Shown here: in pieces, positions 24,067-32,893 of the stretch
How the letters are laid out: each line of letters opens with the position of its first letter
Numbering within the stretch: position 1 is the first letter of the stretch
DNA from: Bacteroidota bacterium
GTDB lineage: Bacteria; Bacteroidota; Bacteroidia; Palsa-965
Direction of reading: 5' to 3'
Length of the DNA stretch: 34,194 bases
Assembly: GCA_003153435.1 (NCBI GenBank)
Contig: PLYR01000077.1
Location: 62,942 to 97,135, forward strand
The notes under the pieces: generated by a model
Databases searched by the model: none
What the model saw: only the letters and a program-made list of their open reading frames with translations
Told to the model about the DNA's origin: nothing
Position numbers and translations under genes: made by a program

Positions 24067-24492
24067 TTACTCTTCAAAAACCTGAATATTTGCATTCTTT
24101 TCAATCAGGTCCGTAAACTTTCCGGTAAACCGAGTTGCCCTGACCATATGGTTGTCTATCCAATGGTAGTTTCCTCCGCGAGGTTTCCCCATCAGCAGTC
24201 CATGATACTTAAATCCATTTTTAACAAGCCATTTCTCTGTAACTTCTCTATGGGCCTCAGTCCTGGAGGTGAAGAAAGTAATTACATGTCCTTGGTCGTA
24301 CCACTGATTCACTTTCTCTAGCGCATCCGGATAAATGGCTGCATCTACCATCCTTTCAGGCTCTTCATTGGGAATGTCGTCGCCTACTGTGCCATCTATA
24401 TCAATCAGAAAATTTTTGACATCAGCTGGCAGTACAGGACTTATTTTTTTTCCGTTTTCTTCTTTCTCTACAAGTTTGTTTTTAGATTCCAT
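24067..24492 (-). CDS. HAD-superfamily phosphatase-like protein
   Basis: A 141-residue soluble protein of the HAD superfamily. The nucleophile loop is NFLIDIDGTVGDD (Asp31 and Asp33), motif II is ITFFTSRTEA (Thr75/Ser76), and a Lys (Lys103, MGKPRGG) and an Asp (Asp113, WIDNH) fill motifs III and IV. All four catalytic positions are present, so it is probably an active phosphohydrolase. It has no cap domain, so it may act on a large substrate or a protein. Related proteins are often labelled phosphoheptose isomerase, which the sequence does not support because there is no SIS domain. It is embedded between two Fe-S genes, which is unusual and suggests a role in that complex or pathway. Confidence 0.85.
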   Translation of the reverse strand: MESKNKLVEKEENGKKISPVLPADVKNFLIDIDGTVGDDIPNEEPERMVDAAIYPDALEKVNQWYDQGHVITFFTSRTEAHREVTEKWLVKNGFKYHGLLMGKPRGGNYHWIDNHMVRATRFTGKFTDLIEKNANIQVFEE

Positions 24493-24531
24493 AATAATAT
24501 TTTGATTTTGTATTCAATCAGGTGTGGATCA

Positions 24532-25842
24532 TTAGTTCTCATTCGCCCAATTCAGGCGGTCTGCAGGTGAAAACTGCCAGGGGGCACCATTGTTCTCGAT
24601 ATTTGTAAACATAAGATTAAGACCTGTAGGAGCGGCACTTTGTTCCATTACCAGATACCGCCTCAGGTCAATAATAATACTGAGGGGGTCAATATTCACA
24701 GGACATTCCTGCACACATGCATTACAGGAAGTACAGGCCCAAAGCTCCTCTGCAGAAATATAATCACCAGACAAAGACTTTCCATCATCTTTAAATGTCC
24801 CATTCTGGTCTATGTTCTTTCCATACTCCGTAAGCCGGTCGCGGGTATCCATCATAATCTTTCGGGGTGACAAGAGTTTCCCAGTCTGATTGGCCGGGCA
24901 GGATGAAGTACACCTTCCACATTCCGTACAGGTGTATGCATCCAACAGTTGTTTCCAATTGAGATCAGACACATCCTTGGCACCAAAACGATGAGGCTTA
25001 GCAGGATCTGTTGGAGGAGGGACAAAGGAAGGATCCAGCATTGCTTTGACCTCCGTTGTAACAGAAGCCAAATTAGTAAATTGTCCTTTGGGGTCGAGGT
25101 TGGAATAAAACACATTCGGGAAAGCCAGAAGGATATGGAAGTGTTTGGATACAACCAGATAATTGAGGAAGAACAGAATACCAATCATATGAAACCACCA
25201 GCACGTTCTTTCCAGTCCGATCAGTCCTGCTTCGCTTATCCCTGAGAGCAATGGGACCAGGTGCGAGCTGATTGGAAAAGTTCCCGCTTTTAAGTAGTGA
25301 CTTATACCTCGGGCCTGGAGGGTCTGATCTGCTGCATTCATGAGAAAAAGCGCAGTCATCAACAGAATTTCGGTGCAGAGAATAATATTGGCATCTGTCC
25401 TTGGCCATCCATCGAGGTCTTTGCTAATGAACCGTTTCAACCTGATTATATTTCTCCTGATCAGGAATATGATACAACCAATCGTGACCAAAAAAGCGAG
25501 TACTTCAAAAAAGGAGATCAGAAAATTGTAGAATGGTCCGAGGAATGATAAGAAACGATGTGTCCCGAAAGAGCCATCCACCAACATCTCCACTACCTCT
25601 ATATTGATTAGAACGAACCCCACGTAAACAAACAAATGCAGGATAGCTGGAATCGGCCTAGTAAGCATTTTGCTCTGACCCAGGGCAACCATACACATAG
25701 TCCTCCATCTTTCTCCCGTCTTGTCGTTACGATTCAGGTCATTGCCAAGGAGTATATTCCGCCTGACTTTACGGATGTTAACCGTAAAAAGCCCTGCCGC
25801 CCCAAGTAGAACTGCAATAAATAGTATATTCTGAATTCCCAT
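24532..25842 (-). CDS. membrane-bound 4Fe-4S heterodisulfide reductase-like protein
   Basis: A 436-residue protein with a membrane N-terminal half and a soluble ferredoxin-type half. Hydrophobic segments include about residues 5-20, 65-85, 105-128, 150-166, 190-205 and 215-235; the N-terminal region resembles the cytochrome-b-like part of NarI/HdrE-type subunits, with histidines that could bind haem. After a linker, two 4Fe-4S motifs occur: CTECGRCTSSCPANQTG near residues 304-320 and CTSCNACVQECPVNIDP near residues 368-385. It probably carries electrons between a membrane quinone pool and the CCG-domain protein encoded two genes downstream. It lies 26 bases after mlaD. Confidence 0.9.
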   Translation of the reverse strand: MGIQNILFIAVLLGAAGLFTVNIRKVRRNILLGNDLNRNDKTGERWRTMCMVALGQSKMLTRPIPAILHLFVYVGFVLINIEVVEMLVDGSFGTHRFLSFLGPFYNFLISFFEVLAFLVTIGCIIFLIRRNIIRLKRFISKDLDGWPRTDANIILCTEILLMTALFLMNAADQTLQARGISHYLKAGTFPISSHLVPLLSGISEAGLIGLERTCWWFHMIGILFFLNYLVVSKHFHILLAFPNVFYSNLDPKGQFTNLASVTTEVKAMLDPSFVPPPTDPAKPHRFGAKDVSDLNWKQLLDAYTCTECGRCTSSCPANQTGKLLSPRKIMMDTRDRLTEYGKNIDQNGTFKDDGKSLSGDYISAEELWACTSCNACVQECPVNIDPLSIIIDLRRYLVMEQSAAPTGLNLMFTNIENNGAPWQFSPADRLNWANEN

Positions 25843-25868
25843 TAGCCTGGTTAAGAGTATAGTACCTC

Positions 25869-26897
25869 CTATTGTTTAGGAGGGCTTGTGGTTGATTTTT
25901 TCTTTTTATCCTTTCTTCCAAAAACCGATATATGAACATATCGGCCAGGGTGTTCATTCAAGTCTATGATTAGTTTGTCGAGATCAGCGGATGCAGAATC
26001 CAGATGATTATAAAGGCGCTTGTCGTTGACGAGCAGTCCAAGTGATCCTTCACCCTTGTTAATTTTATCCAAAACAGATGATGCGTGAGCCAATGCAGCA
26101 TCGGCATTATTGACAGCGGAAGTGATCCTTGCCTTTGCAAGGCTATCGGTCACATCATTCAGGTTTCGGATTATTTTTCCTAGCCTGTCAGAGTTTTCAG
26201 ACAATACGGTACTGATGTGATCAATATTTACGAAAATACTATGAATCCTGTATTTTTCAGCAATCACCAAAGTATCCAGACGCAAAGCTGTTTTTTCAAG
26301 GGAGGCAATAGCGACAGTGATATGCTGAAAGCTTTTACTAAGGTTCGTTCTGGCATCCTTATCGAGAATGACTTGCACAATCTCCATTACTGAATCCATT
26401 GAGTTCAGCAATTCTTTAGCTTTCGTCTGAAGAGGTGCCAAAGTACGAGTCACACCTTCTTTTATTCCCTCTTCCCTATCTCCCTGCAAGGTATCGTTGT
26501 CGATCATAAATTTGCCAGGATGATTTGCGTCCAGAGCAAGAGAATCACTCATTACGATTGCTACTGCTTTGGTGCCGAGCAAGTCGAGACTTACGATTTT
26601 GGCTCTTGCTCTTTTCGAAATTCTAAGATCACTCTCTGTAATGAGCATTTCAACTATTATACGTCCTGAATGATCTGGTTTCAGGTTGATATCTTTTACC
26701 TGACCAACTTTATAACCGTTGATTTGAACGGGGTTTGTTACGACCAAACCATCAATACCATGATAAACAGCATAAATCTTATAAGTACGGGAGAACAGGT
26801 TTCGTCCCTTGAGGATATTCAGGCCATAAATAAAAATAGCAATGGAAAGAAGGACAACAATTCCGGTTCTTACTTCTTTGGTAGTCTTAAAAGCCAC
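25869..26897 (-). CDS. MlaD/MCE-family lipid-transport protein
   Basis: A 342-residue protein of the MCE family, which binds lipid in the periplasm and shuttles it between inner and outer membranes with an ABC transporter. A single membrane anchor lies at about residues 12-30 (GIVVLLSIAIFIYGLNIL). The MCE domain follows: YKIYAVYHGIDGLVVTNPVQ, VQINGYKVGQVKDINL and KIVSLDLLGTKAVAIVM. A long helical C-terminal part follows, with regular heptad-like Leu/Ile spacing. The start is GTG. The gene has its own promoter (26919-26947) directly after a hairpin that ends the amidase transcript, and no MlaE or MlaF partner is nearby. The rest of the transporter must lie elsewhere. Confidence 0.93.
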   Translation of the reverse strand: MAFKTTKEVRTGIVVLLSIAIFIYGLNILKGRNLFSRTYKIYAVYHGIDGLVVTNPVQINGYKVGQVKDINLKPDHSGRIIVEMLITESDLRISKRARAKIVSLDLLGTKAVAIVMSDSLALDANHPGKFMIDNDTLQGDREEGIKEGVTRTLAPLQTKAKELLNSMDSVMEIVQVILDKDARTNLSKSFQHITVAIASLEKTALRLDTLVIAEKYRIHSIFVNIDHISTVLSENSDRLGKIIRNLNDVTDSLAKARITSAVNNADAALAHASSVLDKINKGEGSLGLLVNDKRLYNHLDSASADLDKLIIDLNEHPGRYVHISVFGRKDKKKKSTTSPPKQ

Positions 26898-26918
26898 GTT
26901 TCAGGAGTTAATGAGGGT

Positions 26919-26947
26919 CAAATTTAGCGTTTATAATCAGATACAAA
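26919..26947 (-). promoter_or_regulatory. promoter of the mlaD-to-unknown operon
   Basis: On the minus strand TTTG (plus-strand 26944-26947) is followed after 17 bases by TAAATTTG (26919-26926), an exact -7 match. It lies 22 bases before the GTG of mlaD, giving a very short leader. It probably drives the five genes down to 22728. Confidence 0.6.
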
Positions 26948-26948
26948 A

Positions 26949-26982
26949 CAGCAGGTCTATTTATTGAGGTGACAGCCTGCTG
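26949..26982 (-). terminator. hairpin terminator after the amidase gene
   Basis: On the minus strand CAGCAGG (26982-26976) pairs with CCTGCTG (26955-26949) around a 20-base loop, then TTTTG follows. It starts right after the amidase stop and abuts the -33 element of the next promoter. The long loop makes it a moderate candidate. Confidence 0.5.
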
Positions 26983-26983
26983 G

Positions 26984-28258
26984 TTATTTCACCCTCTTCC
27001 CGTACCGGAAGGAAGCCACAAAAGCATCTTTGAAACCCTTCTTTCGAAGTTCGGTCTGCAAATGAACTGCGTCACTTGTTTTGCTATAGGTCCCGGCAGT
27101 ATATTTAAACCGGCCCCCTTCTGAATACTTCTCTATGTTTTCAATTCCTTCAAACTTTTTATCTGCTGTATCCATCTCCTTTTCTGAAGAAAAAAACAGA
27201 ACCTTATAAACCAGATCACCCTCAGCAGGGATAGAATCCTTTTTGCTAGTGTTGGTACCAGGATAAGCGTGAATATCATACTTATCATCAGGTGTGGAAT
27301 CCTTTACAGGTTTTTCGGGATTGACGGTCTTTTCGGAATCATTACTCGGCTCTTTCACGATTATATTCGGCTTCGTCTCCTCCGAATCTTTTTCAGGCAC
27401 GTAAGGAGTTGCCTTCTCAAATTCATCATTATACTTTAGACTCAGCCCTTCCACTTCATTCTTGTACATGCGGAAAGCCCTGAAGATGGATGAGGCCATA
27501 TAATTCTGCCCTTTTTCTGAACCAAGAAATTTCTCTTCTTTGTGGTTGGTAAGGAAACCGATTTCAGTTAAGAGGCTCGGCATTGCTGTTCTCCAGAGTA
27601 CCAGAAAACCGGCCTGCTGAACTCCTTTATCGTTTCTCCCGGCTTTTTGCTTATAACAATCTTGGATTTTTGAAGCCAGACTCAAACTCTGAGTCTGGAA
27701 AATATTCTGATAGAAAGTGAAGATAATATTGGCTTCATCAGAATTTGGATCGAACCCATCATACTTCTTCTTGTAGTCATCCTCGAGCAATATGCTTTGA
27801 TTTTCCCGTTTAGCAACGGCTAGGTTTCCGGCATTCTTATTCACTCCCATTATATAGGTTTCCGACCCATGAGCCTCCTCGTTGCAAATATCCTTATGTG
27901 TTTTCTTATCATACACGCATGCAGAGTTGCAATGGACGCATATAAACAAATCGGCATTATTCCGGTTCGCAATGGCCGCACGTTCGTTAAGCTCCACGAA
28001 GACATCGGTCTTTCTTGTGAAAATTACTTTAACATCTTTAAAATTATCTTCTATGAATTTGCCAAGCTTCAGTGCAACCGCCAGAGCAATATCTTTCTCT
28101 TTATACAAAGCTCCATGGCAGCCCGGATCTTTACCTCCATGACCCGCATCAATGATAACCGTTTTAACTTTTAGAGAAGATGGCTTAATTTTTGGTACTG
28201 AGCCAGCCGACAAAAGGAAAACCGAGAGTAAAACAGGTAGTAGAAATGTGTTTTTCAC
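26984..28258 (-). CDS. N-acetylmuramoyl-L-alanine amidase with C-terminal SPOR-like domain
   Basis: A 424-residue secreted zinc amidase (Amidase_3) that cuts the bond between MurNAc and L-alanine in peptidoglycan during cell separation or turnover. A signal peptide occupies residues 1-20. Zinc ligands and catalytic residues are His40 in IDAGHGGKDPG, Glu54 in LYKEKDIALA, His109 in FICVHCNSA and Glu232 in LLTEIGFLTN, all present. A low-complexity linker rich in Glu, Lys, Ser and Pro spans about residues 280-350. The last 75 residues look like a SPOR-type peptidoglycan-binding domain (VYKVLFFSS through LRKKGFKDAFV). The start is GTG. It diverges from lptD; a possible minus-strand -7 element (TATTTTTG at 28336-28343) lies in the gap. 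Confidence 0.93.
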   Translation of the reverse strand: MKNTFLLPVLLSVFLLSAGSVPKIKPSSLKVKTVIIDAGHGGKDPGCHGALYKEKDIALAVALKLGKFIEDNFKDVKVIFTRKTDVFVELNERAAIANRNNADLFICVHCNSACVYDKKTHKDICNEEAHGSETYIMGVNKNAGNLAVAKRENQSILLEDDYKKKYDGFDPNSDEANIIFTFYQNIFQTQSLSLASKIQDCYKQKAGRNDKGVQQAGFLVLWRTAMPSLLTEIGFLTNHKEEKFLGSEKGQNYMASSIFRAFRMYKNEVEGLSLKYNDEFEKATPYVPEKDSEETKPNIIVKEPSNDSEKTVNPEKPVKDSTPDDKYDIHAYPGTNTSKKDSIPAEGDLVYKVLFFSSEKEMDTADKKFEGIENIEKYSEGGRFKYTAGTYSKTSDAVHLQTELRKKGFKDAFVASFRYGKRVK

Positions 28259-28360
28259 GGGGAGCTGTTCGATTAATTAAACGTAAAATGCCGGATTTTA
28301 TTTAGTTTTGAGGCGAAATCTATATGTTTTGTTAACAAAAATATCATCATTAGAGCAGGT

Positions 28361-31027
28361 TTGAGAGCCATCACCCGGTTTTTTTTCATCTTATCGCTGT
28401 TGATAACTGCATCTCTGGCGGTTGGAAGCTCTCTGCCATATCCTTCCAATGTTCCAATTGACAATAATCTAGCTTATTCTCGAAACCTAATTCAACCGAA
28501 TAATTTACCTAACATCCTCAAAGATACGACAATAGACGAGAATGCGATCAAAGCCAAGGTGCATTATACGGCCAAAGATTCCATACGCCTGGATCTGGCA
28601 TCGCAAAAAGTGTACCTCTATGGCGAAGCAGTAGTAGATTATGAAAAAACCACCATGAAGGCTGCTTATCTGGAGGTTGACTTCAAAACGCATGTGGTTC
28701 TGGCTGAGGGCCGGATGGACAGCACCCGGATGCTGATCGGGAAACCGGTGGTTAAGGATGGAGATAAATCTTTTACCGCCATGAAAATGAAATACAATTA
28801 TCTGACTAAAAAAGGTAAGATATATGAAATTACAACCCAGGAAGGGGACGGTAAAATCCTGGGAGAGGCCGTTAAGAAAGACTCTACGGATACCTATTAC
28901 ATTGAAGATGGACGATATTCTACCTGCATACTCGACGATCCTCATTTTGCGATTCATGCGTTAAAACTAAAGGTCATTGCAAACGATAAAATCGTGACAG
29001 GCCCAGCCCAGCTACAAGTTATGGGTCTCAATACCCCGCTAGCTGTCCCTTTCGGTTTGTTCCCTAATAAGAAAGGCCGGGCGTCCGGAATCATTATTCC
29101 TACCTATGGTGAATCCCAGAATCAAGGATTTTTTCTTCAGAACGGGGGGTATTATTTCGGCATCAGCGATCAGGTTGACCTCGCATTAAAAGGAGATATT
29201 TACTCTCACGGAAGCTATGGACTCAAAGCTTCAAGTGGATACAAAGTCAGATACCAATACTATGGAAATATCGATATTGCTTATGCAAAAAACCTTATCG
29301 AGAATACTACATCTTATAATGTTTCTCAGGATAATTATCGCATCAGTTGGACACATACCCAGGACTCCAAAGCCAATCCTTCTTCCAATTTTAGCGCTAA
29401 TGTTAATGCAGCCACCTCTAATTACAATAATTTAAATGCAACCAGACCTGCTGATTATCTGAGCAATACTCTTCAATCAAATATCTCATGGAGAAAAAGT
29501 TTCACCGGTACTCCTTTCAACCTCAGCGTCAATCTGAGACATAGCCAGAATAACATTAATAAAACTATTGATCTTTCGCTGCCTGACGTCGTGCTCTCTA
29601 TGAACAGAATCACTCCTTTCAAAAGATCGGAAGACGTAGGGGATAAATGGTATCAGAAAATTGGAGTCAGTGCCACAATGGAAGGCAGAAACGATCTTCA
29701 CACCATTGATTCTGCTTTGTTCAGAACAAAAACCCTGACAAAGTTTCAGAATGGAATCCATACCACTGTTCCGATAAGCCTGACCCTCCGCACTCATCTC
29801 AAAAGCAAGAGCAGGATTGTGAATAGCCTTAATTTTTTTAGTCTTACTCCGAACCTCACCATCAATGACAACTTGTATTCTTCCGTCACCCGGGAACGCT
29901 ACTTTCCAACTTCAAAAGACTCTGGCAAAGTTGTGATTGACACCGTACCTCATTTTCGAAACGCATTGGATTACACTGTTTCTGCCACTCTAGCAACAAA
30001 ATTTTACGGACTTTACACCTATAAACATTCGATTATCAAAGCTATTCACCATGTCATTACACCGACTGTTTCATTTGTATATAAACCCGATTTTGGTGAA
30101 ACCCGATATGGTTACTACCACACGGTTCAAACAACTGCTGCAGGAGCCACTCAAAACTATTCCGTTTTTTCAAATGGCATCTTCGGAGGACCTGTGTCAG
30201 GCTTGCAGGAATCCATGGTTTTTGGTCTTAACAATAACCTGGAAGCTAAGCTCAGGCCAAAATGCGATACTTGTACAGGTGACAGAAAAACAAGCCTGCT
30301 TGAAAATTTCAACATCAATACTGCTTACAATTATGCCGCACCTCATTTCAAATGGTCTCCACTTGCACTTACTGCACAAAGCTCTTTTTTCAAGAAGAAA
30401 GTAAACGTTTCAGCCTCCTCTTCTTTTGATCCTTATTTAATGGGACCTAGTGGAACTGACATTGAGAAATATGAGATAAATCACAATGAACGGCTGGCCC
30501 GCCTTACGAATGCCAATCTTTCGATTGGTACGAGTCTTCACAGCAAAGACAAGAATGCAGGAAAGCCCAGAGTAAGCACGAAGGGAAGCCCAGAAGAACT
30601 GGAACATATCAATAAAAATCCGGACCAGTATATTGATTTTAATATGAGGTGGTCTTTGTCCGTCAATTATATTCTGAATTATTCAAGATCAGGTACGGCG
30701 GATCTTACTTCTATTTCTCCCATTACTGATTTTCCTACCCGGGCTCTTCTTACAAATACGGTTACACAAACCTTGAAGTTTAATGGAGATGTAAACCTTA
30801 CCCCCAAATGGAAGATTGGATTTACCTCCGGGTATGACCTGGTAAAAAACGGCATATCGTATACAAATATAACCGTTCACCGTGACCTGCACTGCTGGGA
30901 AATGCTTTTCAACTGGATTCCTTATGGACCCAGACAAAGTTATAGCGTCGATATCAAGGTAAAGTCTACCGTGCTCCAGGACCTGAAACTTAGCCGACGC
31001 AGGGAATGGTATGATTATACCAATTGA
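28361..31027 (+). CDS. lptD: LPS-assembly protein LptD-like, outer membrane
   Basis: An 888-residue outer-membrane protein that inserts lipopolysaccharide into the outer leaflet. A signal peptide covers residues 1-22 (FFFILSLLITASLAVGS). Residues 60-170 form an OstA-type periplasmic domain: IRLDLASQKVYLYGEAVVDY and VVLAEGRMDSTRMLIG. The remainder is a large beta-barrel, with GRASGIIIPTYGESQNQGFF near its start, repeated amphipathic strands and a Tyr-rich C-terminal end (RREWYDYTN). The length fits other Bacteroidota LptD proteins. The start is taken as TTG at 28361, because no in-frame ATG or GTG precedes the signal peptide. It is divergent from the amidase gene and followed after 27 bases by the M28 peptidase. 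Confidence 0.88.
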   Translation: MRAITRFFFILSLLITASLAVGSSLPYPSNVPIDNNLAYSRNLIQPNNLPNILKDTTIDENAIKAKVHYTAKDSIRLDLASQKVYLYGEAVVDYEKTTMKAAYLEVDFKTHVVLAEGRMDSTRMLIGKPVVKDGDKSFTAMKMKYNYLTKKGKIYEITTQEGDGKILGEAVKKDSTDTYYIEDGRYSTCILDDPHFAIHALKLKVIANDKIVTGPAQLQVMGLNTPLAVPFGLFPNKKGRASGIIIPTYGESQNQGFFLQNGGYYFGISDQVDLALKGDIYSHGSYGLKASSGYKVRYQYYGNIDIAYAKNLIENTTSYNVSQDNYRISWTHTQDSKANPSSNFSANVNAATSNYNNLNATRPADYLSNTLQSNISWRKSFTGTPFNLSVNLRHSQNNINKTIDLSLPDVVLSMNRITPFKRSEDVGDKWYQKIGVSATMEGRNDLHTIDSALFRTKTLTKFQNGIHTTVPISLTLRTHLKSKSRIVNSLNFFSLTPNLTINDNLYSSVTRERYFPTSKDSGKVVIDTVPHFRNALDYTVSATLATKFYGLYTYKHSIIKAIHHVITPTVSFVYKPDFGETRYGYYHTVQTTAAGATQNYSVFSNGIFGGPVSGLQESMVFGLNNNLEAKLRPKCDTCTGDRKTSLLENFNINTAYNYAAPHFKWSPLALTAQSSFFKKKVNVSASSSFDPYLMGPSGTDIEKYEINHNERLARLTNANLSIGTSLHSKDKNAGKPRVSTKGSPEELEHINKNPDQYIDFNMRWSLSVNYILNYSRSGTADLTSISPITDFPTRALLTNTVTQTLKFNGDVNLTPKWKIGFTSGYDLVKNGISYTNITVHRDLHCWEMLFNWIPYGPRQSYSVDIKVKSTVLQDLKLSRRREWYDYTN

Positions 31028-31054
31028 TTCTCTGCCTATTTGTATCTTCGCAAT

Positions 31055-32446
31055 ATGTCTTCCAAAATGAATCTCATGATATCCAGAATTTTCTATGTAC
31101 TGTTTATAATCACCCCGTTGCTTTCCTTTTCGCAACAGAAAGATTCTGTGTTAATGAAACGGTTGTTTAACGAAGCCCTCACACATGGGGAAAGTTATAC
31201 GAATCTTGAATATCTGAGCAATAAGATTGGAGGACGTCTTGCCGGTTCACCTCAGGCCGCGAAAGCTGTTGAATATTGCTCAAAGCTTTTAAAAACACTG
31301 AATCCCGATACGGTTTATCTCCAGGAATGTATGGTTCCCCATTGGGTAAGGGGTGAGAAAGAGCGGGCTAAGATAATAGGAAGTAAATCAGCTGTGGAAG
31401 TGAAGATTTGTGCTCTTGGAGGTTCTGTGGCTACCCCTCCTTCCGGGATAAAAGCAGAGGTTGTGGAGGTCAAAAATTTTAATGAGTTGAATGCTCTTGG
31501 CAAAGCCGGAATTGAAGGCAAAATTGTATTTTTCAACAGAGCATTTGATCCAACAGCTATCTCCACCTTTGAAGCTTATGGAAAGTGTGTTGATCAGCGT
31601 TGGGCTGGTCCTTCCATGGCTGCTCGGTTGGGTGCCGTAGCAACTGTGTGTAGATCTATGACTCCCGATATCACCGATTACCCACATACCGGCAGCATGG
31701 GTTATAATGACAGCTTCCCTAAAATCCCCTGCTGCGCCATCAGTACAAAGGATGCAGAGCTCCTCAGTCATCAGCTGAAATCAGATCCTAAACTTAAATT
31801 CTGGTATCGTCAGACCTGTAAACTATTACCGGAAGAAAAATCGTTTAATGTAATTGCGGAAATCAGAGGAAGCGTAGCCCCGAATGAGATCATTACTTTT
31901 GGGGGGCATCTCGATTCCTGGGAAACAGGAGATGGAGCCAGTGATGATGGAACAGGTGTAGTACAGTCCATTGAGGTTATCCGTCTCTTCCGAGCCTGTG
32001 GTATAAAACCCAAACGAACCATCAGGGCCGTTCTCTTTATGAATGAAGAAAATGGAACCCGGGGTGGAAAAAAATATGCCACAGAAGCGAATGAGAAACA
32101 CGAAACACATATTCTTGCATTGGAAAGTGACCGGGGAGGTTTTTCTCCAAGGGGATTTTCCACTGACATGCCGGAAAATAAAAAACAGAAGGTGCTTTCC
32201 TGGAAAAGTCTCTTCCTCCCATATGGCATTTATGATTTCACGGAAACAGGAGGAGGATCCGATATTGAACCTCTCCGAAAGCTGATGAATGTTCCTTTGA
32301 TGGAGCTCATTCCTGACTGTCAGAGGTATTTTGATGTACACCATACACCACAGGATACGTTTTCAAGAGTCAGCAAGCGGGAACTTGAATTAGGAGGAGC
32401 TGCAATGGCCTCTATGATTTATCTGGTTAGTGAATATGGACTTTAA
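31055..32446 (+). CDS. secreted M28-family metallopeptidase
   Basis: A 463-residue secreted zinc aminopeptidase of the M28 family. The signal peptide ends near FSQQ (residues 25-28). A protease-associated insert spans about 130-230. The di-zinc site is intact: His285 and Asp287 in GGHLDSW, Asp297 in GASDDGTG, the catalytic Glu331 and ligand Glu332 in MNEENGTRGG, Asp359 in ALESDRGG and His430 in DVHHTPQDTF. It probably trims peptides in the periplasm or outside the cell. Three in-frame ATGs (31055, 31067, 31076) all give a signal peptide. A TATCTTCG element (one mismatch to the -7 consensus) at 31043-31050 makes 31067 nearly as likely. RidA follows after 31 bases. Confidence 0.9.
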   Translation: MSSKMNLMISRIFYVLFIITPLLSFSQQKDSVLMKRLFNEALTHGESYTNLEYLSNKIGGRLAGSPQAAKAVEYCSKLLKTLNPDTVYLQECMVPHWVRGEKERAKIIGSKSAVEVKICALGGSVATPPSGIKAEVVEVKNFNELNALGKAGIEGKIVFFNRAFDPTAISTFEAYGKCVDQRWAGPSMAARLGAVATVCRSMTPDITDYPHTGSMGYNDSFPKIPCCAISTKDAELLSHQLKSDPKLKFWYRQTCKLLPEEKSFNVIAEIRGSVAPNEIITFGGHLDSWETGDGASDDGTGVVQSIEVIRLFRACGIKPKRTIRAVLFMNEENGTRGGKKYATEANEKHETHILALESDRGGFSPRGFSTDMPENKKQKVLSWKSLFLPYGIYDFTETGGGSDIEPLRKLMNVPLMELIPDCQRYFDVHHTPQDTFSRVSKRELELGGAAMASMIYLVSEYGL

Positions 32447-32477
32447 TCAATTCCAAACAATCGACTAATAACGCACT

Positions 32478-32852
32478 ATGAAACAAATAATCACTTCAAA
32501 AAATGCCCCCAATCCGATTGGCCCCTACAGTCATGCGGTTCTTTCAGGGAGCACCATTTACGTCTCTGGACAGGTTGGCAAGAAAGCCACTGGGGAAATG
32601 ATGGTTCAGGATATTCGCTCTGAAACCACCCAGGTTATGGAGAATATAGGAGCAATCCTTAACGAAGCTGGAATGAACTTTGCTCAGATTGTGAAGACAA
32701 CAATTTTCCTGAAAAACATGGATGACTTCAGTGCTGTCAATGAAGTTTATGGATCTTATTTCACGAAGGATTTCCCTGCCCGTGAAACGGTTCAGGTTTC
32801 CAAACTTCCGCTGGACGTTAACGTTGAAATTTCGGTTATTGCAGTGAAATAA
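32478..32852 (+). CDS. ridA: RidA family reactive enamine/imine deaminase
   Basis: A 124-residue protein of full RidA length. It hydrolyses reactive enamines and imines released by PLP enzymes such as threonine dehydratase, sparing other PLP enzymes from damage, and works in the cytoplasm as a trimer. The key residues are present: Arg102 in FPARETVQVSKLP, which binds the substrate carboxylate, Tyr17 in PIGPYSHAV and Glu117 in VNVEISVIA. This arginine marks the RidA subfamily as against the Rid1-7 variants that lack it. It lies between the M28 peptidase and the asnB-like gene on the same strand, spaced 31 and 41 bases from them. Confidence 0.95.
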   Translation: MKQIITSKNAPNPIGPYSHAVLSGSTIYVSGQVGKKATGEMMVQDIRSETTQVMENIGAILNEAGMNFAQIVKTTIFLKNMDDFSAVNEVYGSYFTKDFPARETVQVSKLPLDVNVEISVIAVK

Positions 32853-32893
32853 ATACTATTTGTTGATTGTTTAATCAAGCTCCCCAATAGTTT

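Noticed and set aside
28505-28957. 150-codon open frame on the minus strand
   Set aside because: It is antisense to the OstA domain of lptD and shows no promoter or family resemblance.
31826-32344. 172-codon open frame on the minus strand
   Set aside because: It is the mirror of the M28 catalytic region, whose zinc ligands are all in the plus-strand frame.
32863-32878. TTGATT/AATCAA hairpin before the asnB-like gene as a terminator
   Set aside because: The stem is only 6 base pairs, AT-rich, with no T-run; chance is likely.
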